Source: DATBVX01 sp963724625 (lineage in GTDB: Bacteria > Pseudomonadota > Gammaproteobacteria > Steroidobacterales > Steroidobacteraceae). From it: a DNA stretch of 64,000 nucleotides. The stretch is from NCBI GenBank assembly GCA_963724625.1, contig CAVRVO010000014.1:40948-104947 (forward strand), given 5' to 3'. Positions 48,501-55,777 of this stretch are shown here, in pieces. Below the pieces are notes generated by a model. It ran no database searches. It had not been told where the DNA came from and saw only the letters and a list, made by a program, of their open reading frames with translations. Position 1 is the stretch's first letter, and every line of letters starts with the position of its first letter. The position numbers and the translations under genes were made by a program.

Positions 48501-51058
48501 TCAACGATCGCCGGAAATCCATCTTCCGCGGCGGACAGGTCGCCGTGAGCGACATCCATGTACCAAGTCTTCAAGCCCGCTGGAATTCCGCTTTCCCATG
48601 GCACCCGTCCGTCGCCGCGATTGGTCGCATCGAACTGGATGCGCCTGGCGGGATCCTTCTCCCGCGCATCGATGCGCATCGCGCACAACGTTGCACGCGC
48701 ATGACCAGCGATGTAGTACATCGACTGCGGGTCGAAGGCTGCGTCGTTCAGCACCTGACGCACTTGCCGCGCCGCGAGCAGATCCGCACCTGCGGGTTGT
48801 GTCCAGCCACCGTCGCTCTGGTCGGCGTAGCCTTTCCACACTGCAGCGTCGAAATAATCTTCGAGTGGATCCGACGGAAGCATTGCCAGCACGCCTGGAA
48901 AGCGCGCGATCACTTTCAGAAGCCCGCGCATGCCGTTGCGTACATCCAGCAATGCGAGCTGACGTAGCGTCTTGGAGCGCGCCACGAGCAGCTCAGTTAT
49001 GGAATGCGATCCGCCGTTCGGCGTGCCCAGCATCACCAAGCGCGCACCGGGTATCGAGAGCATCTGCGACCACACATCCGGGTGTCGCGCGATCATGGTG
49101 CGCGCGACGAGTCCGCCCATCGAGTGCGCCAATATCCGAATCGGCTGGCGCTGCTCTCGTGCGGCTGGAAGCTCTTCCTTGATTCGTGCCGCCAAGCGAT
49201 CCGCTTCGGTACGCGGGTCAAGACGCCAGTCGTACGCGAACGGGATGACGCGATGGCTCGTCGCCAGAAACTGCAACAGGTCGCCGTAATAGCGCGCGAA
49301 CGGTTGTAGCGGGTGCACATTCTTGACGCCAATCGCGAGCTTCTCCATGCCACCGAGGAGGAGATCGCCAATGTCGAACCAGATCCGGTCCTGCTTCACG
49401 CCCAGCTCGCTGCCCATGATGCCTGGAAGCATGAACACCGTTGGACGCGGGGTGGCGTCGCGCATCTCGATCGCGCGCGCTATATCGACGACCTTGGGCT
49501 CGAACTCCTCGAAACCGGTGCTTTCGCCGCGTGCCATTGCCGCGACCATGCGTGCCGCGCTGTCCGAATTGCGAAAATAATTGAAGTGATTGACGGCCGG
49601 GCCTTCGAAGAAACTCCCTTTGGCCGGATCGGTGCGCTTGGCACCTCCGTACATCGACGCCGTGTTCACTACCAGATCGTGTCCGCCGCTGTAGAAGCGA
49701 TCGGTCACCCAGACCAGGAGCTTTGCCCACCATGCGTCCGGGTCGAGATCCCCCGCGATCACGTACAGTTCGCCTGCGACGACCGCAGTGGGCCAATTCA
49801 CGAGCTTGATGAACGGCGACTCGGGCATCATCGCCTCGACGCCCGGCAGTGTCTTTGGGTCCGTCCGCTCCTTGATGACGGCCGCGATGAAATCACCGAT
49901 GTCGCCAGCGACTTCGGCGATCGGTGATTGTGGCAGTGCCTTGCTTGCCACGCTGCCAATGAGCGAGAACCAGCGATCGAGCCGCTGTGACGCAAGGGTC
50001 GTGCCGAGCGCGGGACAAGCGACGCGGGCGAACCGTGCAGTTCGCAAGGAACGCCGTTGCAGGAGCTGATTGAGTTGCCCGAGTAAACGGCTCTGGGATG
50101 CAAGCAATCCGACCTCGTCAGCACTGAAAGGATCAGCCGGTCGCCACTCATTGCCACGCCCCTTGGCGCTGGCGCGGGATTGTGAACGGCACAGAAGTTC
50201 ACCGACCAGGCCGCCACGGGAGTGCGAAATGAGGTGAACGGTCGCGCCAACCGGCAGCGCGTTGGCGAGATCCAGCGCATTCTGCAATGGGCTCACTGCG
50301 AGCGTCGCGTGCTCGAAACCGAGGACACGATCGCCGTAGCTGCCCTTCAGCAGCTCGAGTTCGCGCGCGCGCTCGGGCGACCAGAGTTCACCGAAACTTC
50401 CCCAGGTGCTTGAAAGCGTGCCGTGAAGGAGGACCAGGTATGGCCGTTCATCTGCAGCCTTGGTGGGCAGAGAGCACGGCGCGAGCTGGAACCGGCCGGT
50501 TTCGAGTGCACAGCGATAAAGCCCGAATCCCGGCCGTCGCAGCCCCTTGCGCTTTTCGACGCTGGCGGCCAAGGCCAAGGCGGTGCGCGCATGCACGTCC
50601 ACGCCAAGAACCTTGAGCGACTTCAGTACCCATCCGATCGCGCCGCGGCTCGACGCACCAGCCGGACTGATCGCGAGGCTCGTTGGGACTTCCAGATCGA
50701 CCGAACCGACATCACGTGCCGCAGCGCCACCGAATCGGGCGCGGTACTCGTCGCCCCGCAGCCAGGTGCGAGTGCCATCGGTAAACTCAATCTCGAGCAC
50801 ATCGTCGGGAGCGACTGCAATGCTCTGCTCCGGAGCGATTCCGCGACTCGCGGGCCGAAACTCCGCTTTGACGTCGATATCGACCAGTGGCTTTTCGCCG
50901 GCTGGTGTTGCGCGCTTGAGTACGGATTCCTGCGCGCCATCGGCTAGCGGGCCGCGCAGCCTGAAGAGCGAGGCGGTGCTGGACTTCGCGGCACGCGCAG
51001 ATGACCGTCTGCGGGCGCGTGTCGAGCGAGGGCTTGGGCGCTTGCGAGATTTCGACAC
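45560..51058 (-). CDS. Giant CHAT-domain protein with two alpha/beta hydrolase domains and a repeat-rich C terminus
   Basis: An 1832-residue protein in one uninterrupted frame from GTG at 51056-51058, with AGGAG upstream. Domains in order: a basic N terminus (1-30); alpha/beta hydrolase 1, about 205-470, with oxyanion LLHGT (210), nucleophile Ser280 in HSRGG and a possible His460 in SGGHD; alpha/beta hydrolase 2 of LCAT-like type, about 540-860, with LPGIMGSELG, Ser646 in HSMGG, Asp816 in GDGRVP and His838 in HGDLS; an unassigned domain, 915-1170, beginning VHGNLAFARFPVAVGHYVGD; a CHAT caspase-like domain, 1225-1495, with His1343 in HLAGHG and Cys1388/1389 in NCCHLG; and a helical TPR-like C terminus. 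No signal peptide or membrane helix, so cytoplasmic. It follows a caspase gene by 42 bp. The combination suggests a protease-controlled lipase; that is inference. Confidence 0.85.
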   Translation of the reverse strand: MSKSRKRPSPRSTRARRRSSARAAKSSTASLFRLRGPLADGAQESVLKRATPAGEKPLVDIDVKAEFRPASRGIAPEQSIAVAPDDVLEIEFTDGTRTWLRGDEYRARFGGAAARDVGSVDLEVPTSLAISPAGASSRGAIGWVLKSLKVLGVDVHARTALALAASVEKRKGLRRPGFGLYRCALETGRFQLAPCSLPTKAADERPYLVLLHGTLSSTWGSFGELWSPERARELELLKGSYGDRVLGFEHATLAVSPLQNALDLANALPVGATVHLISHSRGGLVGELLCRSQSRASAKGRGNEWRPADPFSADEVGLLASQSRLLGQLNQLLQRRSLRTARFARVACPALGTTLASQRLDRWFSLIGSVASKALPQSPIAEVAGDIGDFIAAVIKERTDPKTLPGVEAMMPESPFIKLVNWPTAVVAGELYVIAGDLDPDAWWAKLLVWVTDRFYSGGHDLVVNTASMYGGAKRTDPAKGSFFEGPAVNHFNYFRNSDSAARMVAAMARGESTGFEEFEPKVVDIARAIEMRDATPRPTVFMLPGIMGSELGVKQDRIWFDIGDLLLGGMEKLAIGVKNVHPLQPFARYYGDLLQFLATSHRVIPFAYDWRLDPRTEADRLAARIKEELPAAREQRQPIRILAHSMGGLVARTMIARHPDVWSQMLSIPGARLVMLGTPNGGSHSITELLVARSKTLRQLALLDVRNGMRGLLKVIARFPGVLAMLPSDPLEDYFDAAVWKGYADQSDGGWTQPAGADLLAARQVRQVLNDAAFDPQSMYYIAGHARATLCAMRIDAREKDPARRIQFDATNRGDGRVPWESGIPAGLKTWYMDVAHGDLSAAEDGFPAIVDVLAFGNTIRLATTPPVDRAAAEVFPMPRDVEVVYPDEPALQAEALGAEPTRTRRARSRRSQAVVDVRAVHGNLAFARFPVAVGHYVGDTIISAEKALDRTLAGQLSQRLQLGLYPGPIESSAVFVNQRLHSYDRVTPKGAVVVGLGSAGVLSASQLTQTFVHGLLEYVSEWVERGVVSVGDEPDSLGISALLVGSGMGGVAVADSVAACLRAVAQANDILAASNQLQRIGEIEFIELWRDRAIQIVSAFARIEKDEPTLKGRFRFDGRLSRRKGARQRISYQEPGGWWHRIQILGEAVADSSEKVLRFSAITRRARNEVRLLTTQRTLVDGFIRQAIQTTQHEEQLARTLFELLLPNEFKDASLDEDNVVLMVDDESAAYPWELLEDPLEGRGPNDRQPFSCRRGVLRQLESLEFRENIQPSTSKEALVVGDPVSSFVELKGAQQEARAVARALDVSGQFRVTHLDRPSGTQVLKALFDRPYRVLHLAGHGVYEYAPATNAKDRVTGMVIGDGMFLTPHEIAQMRSVPELVFINCCHLGRITGEAPELANLRHDYNHIAANVAQEFIRMGVRAVIAAGWAVDDEAATAFAQSIYGDMLAGITFGQATRAARKGVYERYPTVNTWGAYQCYGDPDYRLVSATDGAATEPELNFATPEIAVTEIEDLTAQLETVGAADPSWYLGQLMRIEKWLQEQDWLSKPGVSISLARAYWEALRFQDALRFYRRALKEDSASLTLRDIEQLANLMTRLAVESTRHGGKPDQRAITDLFSEAEELLHWVTTPLMERKGAHALEPSNDQLTAERLLLLASWQKRRAWLSTDLGQTRRAIEKMREYYDLALSRRPPNDYYPRLNLIMGQVVTAWLASARAKRAGSAQQRRVIADLDAIARKIELLLRQGPDFLVDQARIDCKLLRCIAGDTLDDPLLNQLAGEYLDIRALSSLREFGSIRDQIDFLCRMATIGGRQPLVKSLQELLKRLNE

Positions 51059-51100
51059 TGGAGCTCCTGGCGTGCGCTACCTGGTAAGGAGTCGGCGTTC

Positions 51101-51937
51101 TCAATCCAGTGAAGCGAGGAACGGTCGATCGAGTGCAGACCGCCGGGCCTCCAGTTGCGGCACCTGATCGAAATTCCCGGTCTTGAGTCGCTGCAAGGTC
51201 GCGGTATGCAGCTCCCGGCTGGTCAGTTTGCCGCGAGCCGCCTGGAGCGCCGCCACCAGCGAATAGGTGAGCGCGCCGTTATAGGTCCGCCCGATATACG
51301 CATCCGCCGATGTCTGCGTGGCGCGGCAACCTGTGATCAGCGTTTCGCCGATTTCAGCTTCGACGATGTCAGCGCTCGCGCGCGCCGCGCGCGACCTTGC
51401 CCTGCGAAGCTTGCCGCGCAGAGCCCGACGCGATTCCTCGGCCATCAGATCCCATGGATTGGGGAGGTAACGCGGGATTACCGGGGCGTCGGGCGGCAGA
51501 ATTGCGCGCGTGTTGGTGCCCGAATGACAGCAGTCCATGACCACCGTGAGGTTGACGCGCGACTTCAGCTTGTTGAACGCCGTGCGCAACCAATCGTCCG
51601 TGAGCGGGTCCTTCCAGTCGAGATCGCTGGGACAAAGAATCTCATCGCGATGATCGGCCTCGTCACCGTTCCGGTCCGGAACGTTCGAACCGTGACCTGA
51701 ATAGTGCAGATAGAGCACATCGCCCTTCTTGCCGCTATTCACCAGCGCCTGGATCCCGGACTGCATCGCCTTCTTGGTGGCGCCCAGATCCGTTAGCACC
51801 TTGATGTCATTGCTGCGGAAGGCGAAGTACTTCATCAACGTGGCGCGGATATTCCTGACGTCATTGACGCAGCCCCGGAGATCCGCGCCAGGGATGAGAT
51901 AACGATTGATGCCGATGAGAAGCGCGCGTCGAGCCAT
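51101..51937 (-). CDS. Caspase-family (C14/metacaspase-like) protease
   Basis: A 278-residue protein with a type-I metacaspase core: MARRALLIGINRYLIPGADLRGCVNDVRNI, catalytic His82 in YLHYSGHGSNVPD, and catalytic Cys137 in VVMDCCHSGT (with Asp135), plus the supporting DEILCPSDLDWKDPLTDDWL segment. The C-terminal part (TLITGCRATQTSADAYIGRTYNGALTYSLVAALQ) is the p10-like region, where GALT-S is a family mark. The His-Cys dyad is complete, so the protein should be an active protease. Strong ribosome-binding site AGGGAGG before the ATG. Between the lysozyme-like gene (22 bp) and the CHAT giant (42 bp), hence one operon. Confidence 0.9.
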   Translation of the reverse strand: MARRALLIGINRYLIPGADLRGCVNDVRNIRATLMKYFAFRSNDIKVLTDLGATKKAMQSGIQALVNSGKKGDVLYLHYSGHGSNVPDRNGDEADHRDEILCPSDLDWKDPLTDDWLRTAFNKLKSRVNLTVVMDCCHSGTNTRAILPPDAPVIPRYLPNPWDLMAEESRRALRGKLRRARSRAARASADIVEAEIGETLITGCRATQTSADAYIGRTYNGALTYSLVAALQAARGKLTSRELHTATLQRLKTGNFDQVPQLEARRSALDRPFLASLD

Positions 51938-51959
51938 GACTAACCTCCCTGAGCAGCAA

Positions 51960-52934
51960 TTACGCGTTGAGAACGTCCTTCAACATGAGCGCGGCGCCGC
52001 ACTGTCGGCTGACCGCATCTGGATCGAACTTCCCGTCCTGCGTGAACTTACCCTGCGAGTAGAGATTGGAGAAGCTCCATAAATAAGGTGTCGGTACGCC
52101 GTGCGGCCGATAACCGAAACCGTTGTAGCTCTCCAGTAGATAAAGAAGATGAGGTACAGACCAGTCGGTTACTTCGTCAAGCTTGCGTAGCTGCAGAGCA
52201 TCGACCGCGCTCTGCAACCAGGTAAACGGCGGCTCGGCCCCGACTGGTCGGCCCTTGGGCACGTGAGCCGTCCGCGCGGTGAGGGGGTCGCCATTGTGCA
52301 AGTGGCAGGAAAAATTGAACCCGCATTCCATCGCGTGAATCACGCCGACGAACCCCCATGGAATGCCGAGCGCTGATTGCACGAGCTCGTAGTTCTGCTG
52401 CCCCGCACGCAGCCTCCTCACGTAGTAGCCAACGGTTGCGCGGCATTCGGGGCGTGCGCTGCATTTCGAGTAGCAGCGTTCGTATTCGGCGCGCAGGTCC
52501 GCGAACTTGGTACTGACGATAGGGTGTTTGAGGGCTGGAACTCCGCGCGCGGCGGTGCGGCGCCCGGGGGGCCGCTTGGGCGCGCCAGCACGCATCCGGG
52601 ACGAGGTGGCTTTCGGCAACGCAAGCTGTGCGTGGAGCCTGCCGGAGATGCGATCGAGACGCGCGAGGTGACGTTCCAGGGCGCAAAGATAACCATCGAA
52701 GGGACCGAAGCGTGCGGCACCCACTACTCTCTGGAGCTCATCTCGGGCAGTCGCCAAAGATTGCAGTGTGACCAGCAGATCCGTTTGCTTCAGCCGCAGT
52801 TGCTCGTCGCTCAGGACAATGAGCGCGGCAGCAACAGCTCTCTTTTCCCGGATATCGCCGCTTGAGACCAGCCGTCGCTCGAGCGTCTCGATGGACGCCG
52901 CGGCCTCCCGTTGCAGACCCTCCCTGAGGCTCAT
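51960..52934 (-). CDS. Lysozyme-like cell-wall hydrolase with N-terminal helical domain
   Basis: A 324-residue protein. Residues 1-105 are helical and charged (LREGLQREAAASIETLERRL); 108-131 is a basic Pro/Arg linker; 138-324 is a lysozyme-superfamily domain: YVRRLRAGQQNYELVQSALGIPWGFVGVIHAMECGFNFSCHLHNGDPLTARTAHVPKGRP, with Glu203 as the probable catalytic acid, and PPFTWLQSAVDAL followed by LLYLLESYNGFGYRPHG. This pattern resembles muramidase-like proteins in bacteria and phages. No signal peptide is present, so export, if any, must be by lysis or another route. It starts 47 bp after the tyrS stop on the same strand; no strong ribosome-binding site was seen. It opens the operon. Confidence 0.78.
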   Translation of the reverse strand: MSLREGLQREAAASIETLERRLVSSGDIREKRAVAAALIVLSDEQLRLKQTDLLVTLQSLATARDELQRVVGAARFGPFDGYLCALERHLARLDRISGRLHAQLALPKATSSRMRAGAPKRPPGRRTAARGVPALKHPIVSTKFADLRAEYERCYSKCSARPECRATVGYYVRRLRAGQQNYELVQSALGIPWGFVGVIHAMECGFNFSCHLHNGDPLTARTAHVPKGRPVGAEPPFTWLQSAVDALQLRKLDEVTDWSVPHLLYLLESYNGFGYRPHGVPTPYLWSFSNLYSQGKFTQDGKFDPDAVSRQCGAALMLKDVLNA

Positions 52935-52981
52935 GCGCTTTGTGCCAGCCTGCTTTCCCTGCGGTCGGTAGCGGATACGCC

Positions 52982-54190
52982 TCAGGCGACCGTGTAGCTC
53001 ACAGTCACTTCAGCGAATTCCCGCTTGCCGACCTGGACGATGTATGTACCCTCACCCATCACTCTGTCGCGATCGCTGAGCTTCTCGCCCCCCACACGCA
53101 CCGCACCCTGATCAATCAGGCGGTACGCTGCGGTCGTGCTCTGGGCGAGTCCGGCCTCCTTGAGCAAATTCGCAATCTTGATCTTGGCCGGCCCGACTGG
53201 GATGACAACCTTGCGCATTTCGGAGGGCAGCTGACCCTTCTGAAAACGGGCGACGAAATCGGCGTGCGCAGCTTCCGCCGCGCGCCGGTCATGAAATCTC
53301 TCAACGATCTCTTTCGCCAGCTCGAATTTCACGTCGCGTGGATTGCGGCCCTGGGAAACCTCGTGGCGCAGCGTCGCTATCTCGGCACTGGAACGAAAGC
53401 TCAGTAGCTCGTAGTAACGCCACATGAGCTCATCGGAAATAGACATCAACTTGCCGAACATGTCGTTCGGATGCTCGTCGATGCCGACGTAGTTGCCGAG
53501 GGATTTCGACATCTTCTGCACGCCGTCCAGTCCTTCGAGCAGCGGCATCGTCAGCACCACCTGCGGTTCCTGCCCATACGCTTCCTGCAGCTGCCGGCCG
53601 ACCAGGAGATTGAATTTCTGATCGGTGCCGCCGAGCTCGACATCAGCCTTCAAAGCCACGGAGTCGTAACCCTGCACCAGTGGGTACAGAAACTCATGGA
53701 CCGCGATGGGTTGCCCGGCGCGATAGCGCCTGGCGAAATCATCGCGCTCGAGCATGCGCGCGACCGTGTGCTTCGCGGCGATCTCAACCAGCCCGGCTGC
53801 GCTCATGGCACTCATCCAGCGCGAATTGAAATCGATGCTGGTCTTCTCGCGATCGAGGATCTTGAAGATCTGCCGCTCGTAGGTACGCGCATTGTCTTTC
53901 ACTTCCTCGGGCGACAGCCGTGGACGCGTGGCGTTGCGCCCACTGGGATCACCGATGAGGCTGGTGAAATCGCCGATCAGAAAAATTACTTCGTGACCGC
54001 ACTCCTGGAACTGGCGCAGCTTGTTGATGAGGACGGTGTGGCCGAGATGCAGGTCGGGCGCGGTGGGGTCGAAGCCCGCCTTGACGCGTAACGGTTTGCC
54101 ACGCGCGAGCTTCTTCTTGAGGTCATCTTCGAGCAGAATTTCCTGCGCGCCGCGGCGAAATTCGCTGAGCTGTTCGTCGACAGAACGCAT
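52982..54190 (-). CDS. tyrS: Tyrosyl-tRNA synthetase
   Basis: A 402-residue class I synthetase. It has PTAPDLHLGHTVLINKLRQFQE (HIGH-like HLGH), LIGDFTSLIGDPSGRNATRP, the tyrosine-site region GYDSVALKADVELGGTDQKFNLLVGR, MPLLEGLDGVQKMSKSLGNYVG (KMSKS) and a C-terminal S4 RNA-binding domain (KIKIANLLKEAGLAQSTTAAYRLIDQGAVRVGGEK). Start ATG 54188-54190 with AGGAGA upstream. A 10-bp palindrome ACTCTAGAGT lies at 54218-54227, 28 bp before the start, of unknown meaning. Divergent from the M23 peptidase gene. Confidence 0.96.
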   Translation of the reverse strand: MRSVDEQLSEFRRGAQEILLEDDLKKKLARGKPLRVKAGFDPTAPDLHLGHTVLINKLRQFQECGHEVIFLIGDFTSLIGDPSGRNATRPRLSPEEVKDNARTYERQIFKILDREKTSIDFNSRWMSAMSAAGLVEIAAKHTVARMLERDDFARRYRAGQPIAVHEFLYPLVQGYDSVALKADVELGGTDQKFNLLVGRQLQEAYGQEPQVVLTMPLLEGLDGVQKMSKSLGNYVGIDEHPNDMFGKLMSISDELMWRYYELLSFRSSAEIATLRHEVSQGRNPRDVKFELAKEIVERFHDRRAAEAAHADFVARFQKGQLPSEMRKVVIPVGPAKIKIANLLKEAGLAQSTTAAYRLIDQGAVRVGGEKLSDRDRVMGEGTYIVQVGKREFAEVTVSYTVA

Positions 54191-54335
54191 GCGGTCTCCT
54201 GCACTTTTGGACTCGGCACTCTAGAGTCACGCGTTGCGCTGCGCAATTCAGGCTTGGCTCTCAACGCGGGCGTCAGCCGAACGCGAAGTACTCCACAGGA
54301 TCAACATCGCGACGCGCTCAGGCCGCAATAAACGG

Positions 54336-54364
54336 TTGACCGCACGCACTGCGGCAGATAGTTT
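54336..54364 (+). promoter_or_regulatory. Possible sigma-70 promoter for the M23 peptidase gene
   Basis: TTGACC (54336-54341), 17 bp, TAGTTT (54359-54364), 29 bp before the GTG start. The -10 is weak. The divergent 203-bp gap holds this and the tyrS upstream palindrome; nothing else was evident. Confidence 0.45.
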
Positions 54365-54393
54365 AAGCGCCTGTTTTGGTTGGGTTTTGATTC

Positions 54394-55761
54394 GTGACCT
54401 CCCCTATTAGCCTGTTGCGCGTCGACTACCGTGATCGCGATACGCTGCCCAAGCCGCGGCGGCTGGGCGCGTTCGCCGCTATTGCCTCGCTGCTCCTCGC
54501 TGGCCTCGCGGTGCACTCGCTCAGCGGCTTCGTCTCGCGCACGACATACATCGCGCCCGATCCTGGCAACGCGGGCCCGCTCGTAGAGCCAAGCGCGGCG
54601 AGCGTCCCCGGCTCACTACCCGTAAACGACATGACCGCCCAACCGGTCGCCGCTGCATTTCCCTTCGCTACCGTCGACGTGGTGGTGGGTCGCAACGATA
54701 CGCTGGACCGGATTTTTCGCCGCCTCGATCTCAGTCTGACGGATCTCGCGAGCATCCGGCTGCTGCCCGGCATCCGCGAAGGATTGGACCTGCTGCGGCC
54801 AGGTGACCAGATCACCGTGACTCATTCAAATGGCGACCTGCAGGGTCTGACCCGCCAGATCAGCCTCACCCAGACCCTATCGGTGCAGCGCCAGGCCGAG
54901 GGTTTTCAGGCTGAGATCATCGAGAACCCGATCGAATCGAACCTGGTGGCGAAGCGCGGTCGCATCGCGACCTCATTGTTCGAAGCCGCGGCAGCCGCGG
55001 GCATTTCTGATCAAACCGCGCTGTCGCTCGCGAACATCTTCGGCTGGGACATCGACTTCGTGCTCGACATCCGCGCGGGCGACGAATTCAGCGTGATCTA
55101 TGAGCAGGTCTGGCAGGACGGCGCCTTGGTGGGTGATGGTCCGATCGTCGCGGCGCAATTCGCCAACGATGGACGCACGTTCCGCGCCGTGCGCTACCAG
55201 CTCCCCGACGGCAGCACCGATTATTTCGCGCCTGACGGTCGCAGCATGCACAAGGCCTTTCTGCGCGCCCCCGTGGACTTCACACGCATCAGTTCGCGCT
55301 TCAACTCACGACGCCAGCATCCGATCCTCAACACGATTCGCGCGCACAAGGGTGTGGACTACGCGGCGCCAACCGGAACGCCGGTGCGCGCCGCAGGTGA
55401 CGGCCGCATGCAGATGCGTGGACGTTCCGGCGGGTATGGAAATGCGATTGTGCTCGAGCATGGCGGCGGCGTCACAACGCTCTACGGCCACCTGTCGCGC
55501 TTTGCGAAAGGCATCGGCCAGGGCGCGCGCGTGCGCCAGGGTCAGGTGATCGGCTACGTCGGCAGCACCGGCCTCGCGACCGGTCCGCATTTGCACTACG
55601 AGTACCGCATCAACGGCGCACATCGCAATCCGCAAACGGTCAAGTTGCCGGACGCCACGCCGATTGCCGCAGATCTGCGCGCCGATTTCATGATGCGCAC
55701 GGCGCCCGATCTCGCGCAGCTCGAGCAGCTCGCGAGCGGCGCGCTCGTCGCCAACCGCTGA
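54394..55761 (+). CDS. M23 family metallopeptidase with LysM/OapA-like domain
   Basis: A 455-residue bitopic peptidase: N-terminal anchor LGAFAAIASLLLAGLAVHSLSGF, then a LysM/OapA-like region (VVVGRNDTLDRIFRRLDLSLTDLASIRLLPGIREGLDLLRPGDQITVTH), Csd3-like N2 region, and a C-terminal lysostaphin-type Zn domain with HKGVDYAAPTGTPVRAAGDG (HxxxD) and GPHLHYEYRINGAHRNPQ (HxH). It should cleave peptidoglycan cross-links and shape the cell wall, as MepM/YebA does. Start GTG at 54394. Followed 17 bp later by anmK. Confidence 0.9.
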   Translation: MTSPISLLRVDYRDRDTLPKPRRLGAFAAIASLLLAGLAVHSLSGFVSRTTYIAPDPGNAGPLVEPSAASVPGSLPVNDMTAQPVAAAFPFATVDVVVGRNDTLDRIFRRLDLSLTDLASIRLLPGIREGLDLLRPGDQITVTHSNGDLQGLTRQISLTQTLSVQRQAEGFQAEIIENPIESNLVAKRGRIATSLFEAAAAAGISDQTALSLANIFGWDIDFVLDIRAGDEFSVIYEQVWQDGALVGDGPIVAAQFANDGRTFRAVRYQLPDGSTDYFAPDGRSMHKAFLRAPVDFTRISSRFNSRRQHPILNTIRAHKGVDYAAPTGTPVRAAGDGRMQMRGRSGGYGNAIVLEHGGGVTTLYGHLSRFAKGIGQGARVRQGQVIGYVGSTGLATGPHLHYEYRINGAHRNPQTVKLPDATPIAADLRADFMMRTAPDLAQLEQLASGALVANR

Positions 55762-55777
55762 TCGCGGCGCCCTGACG

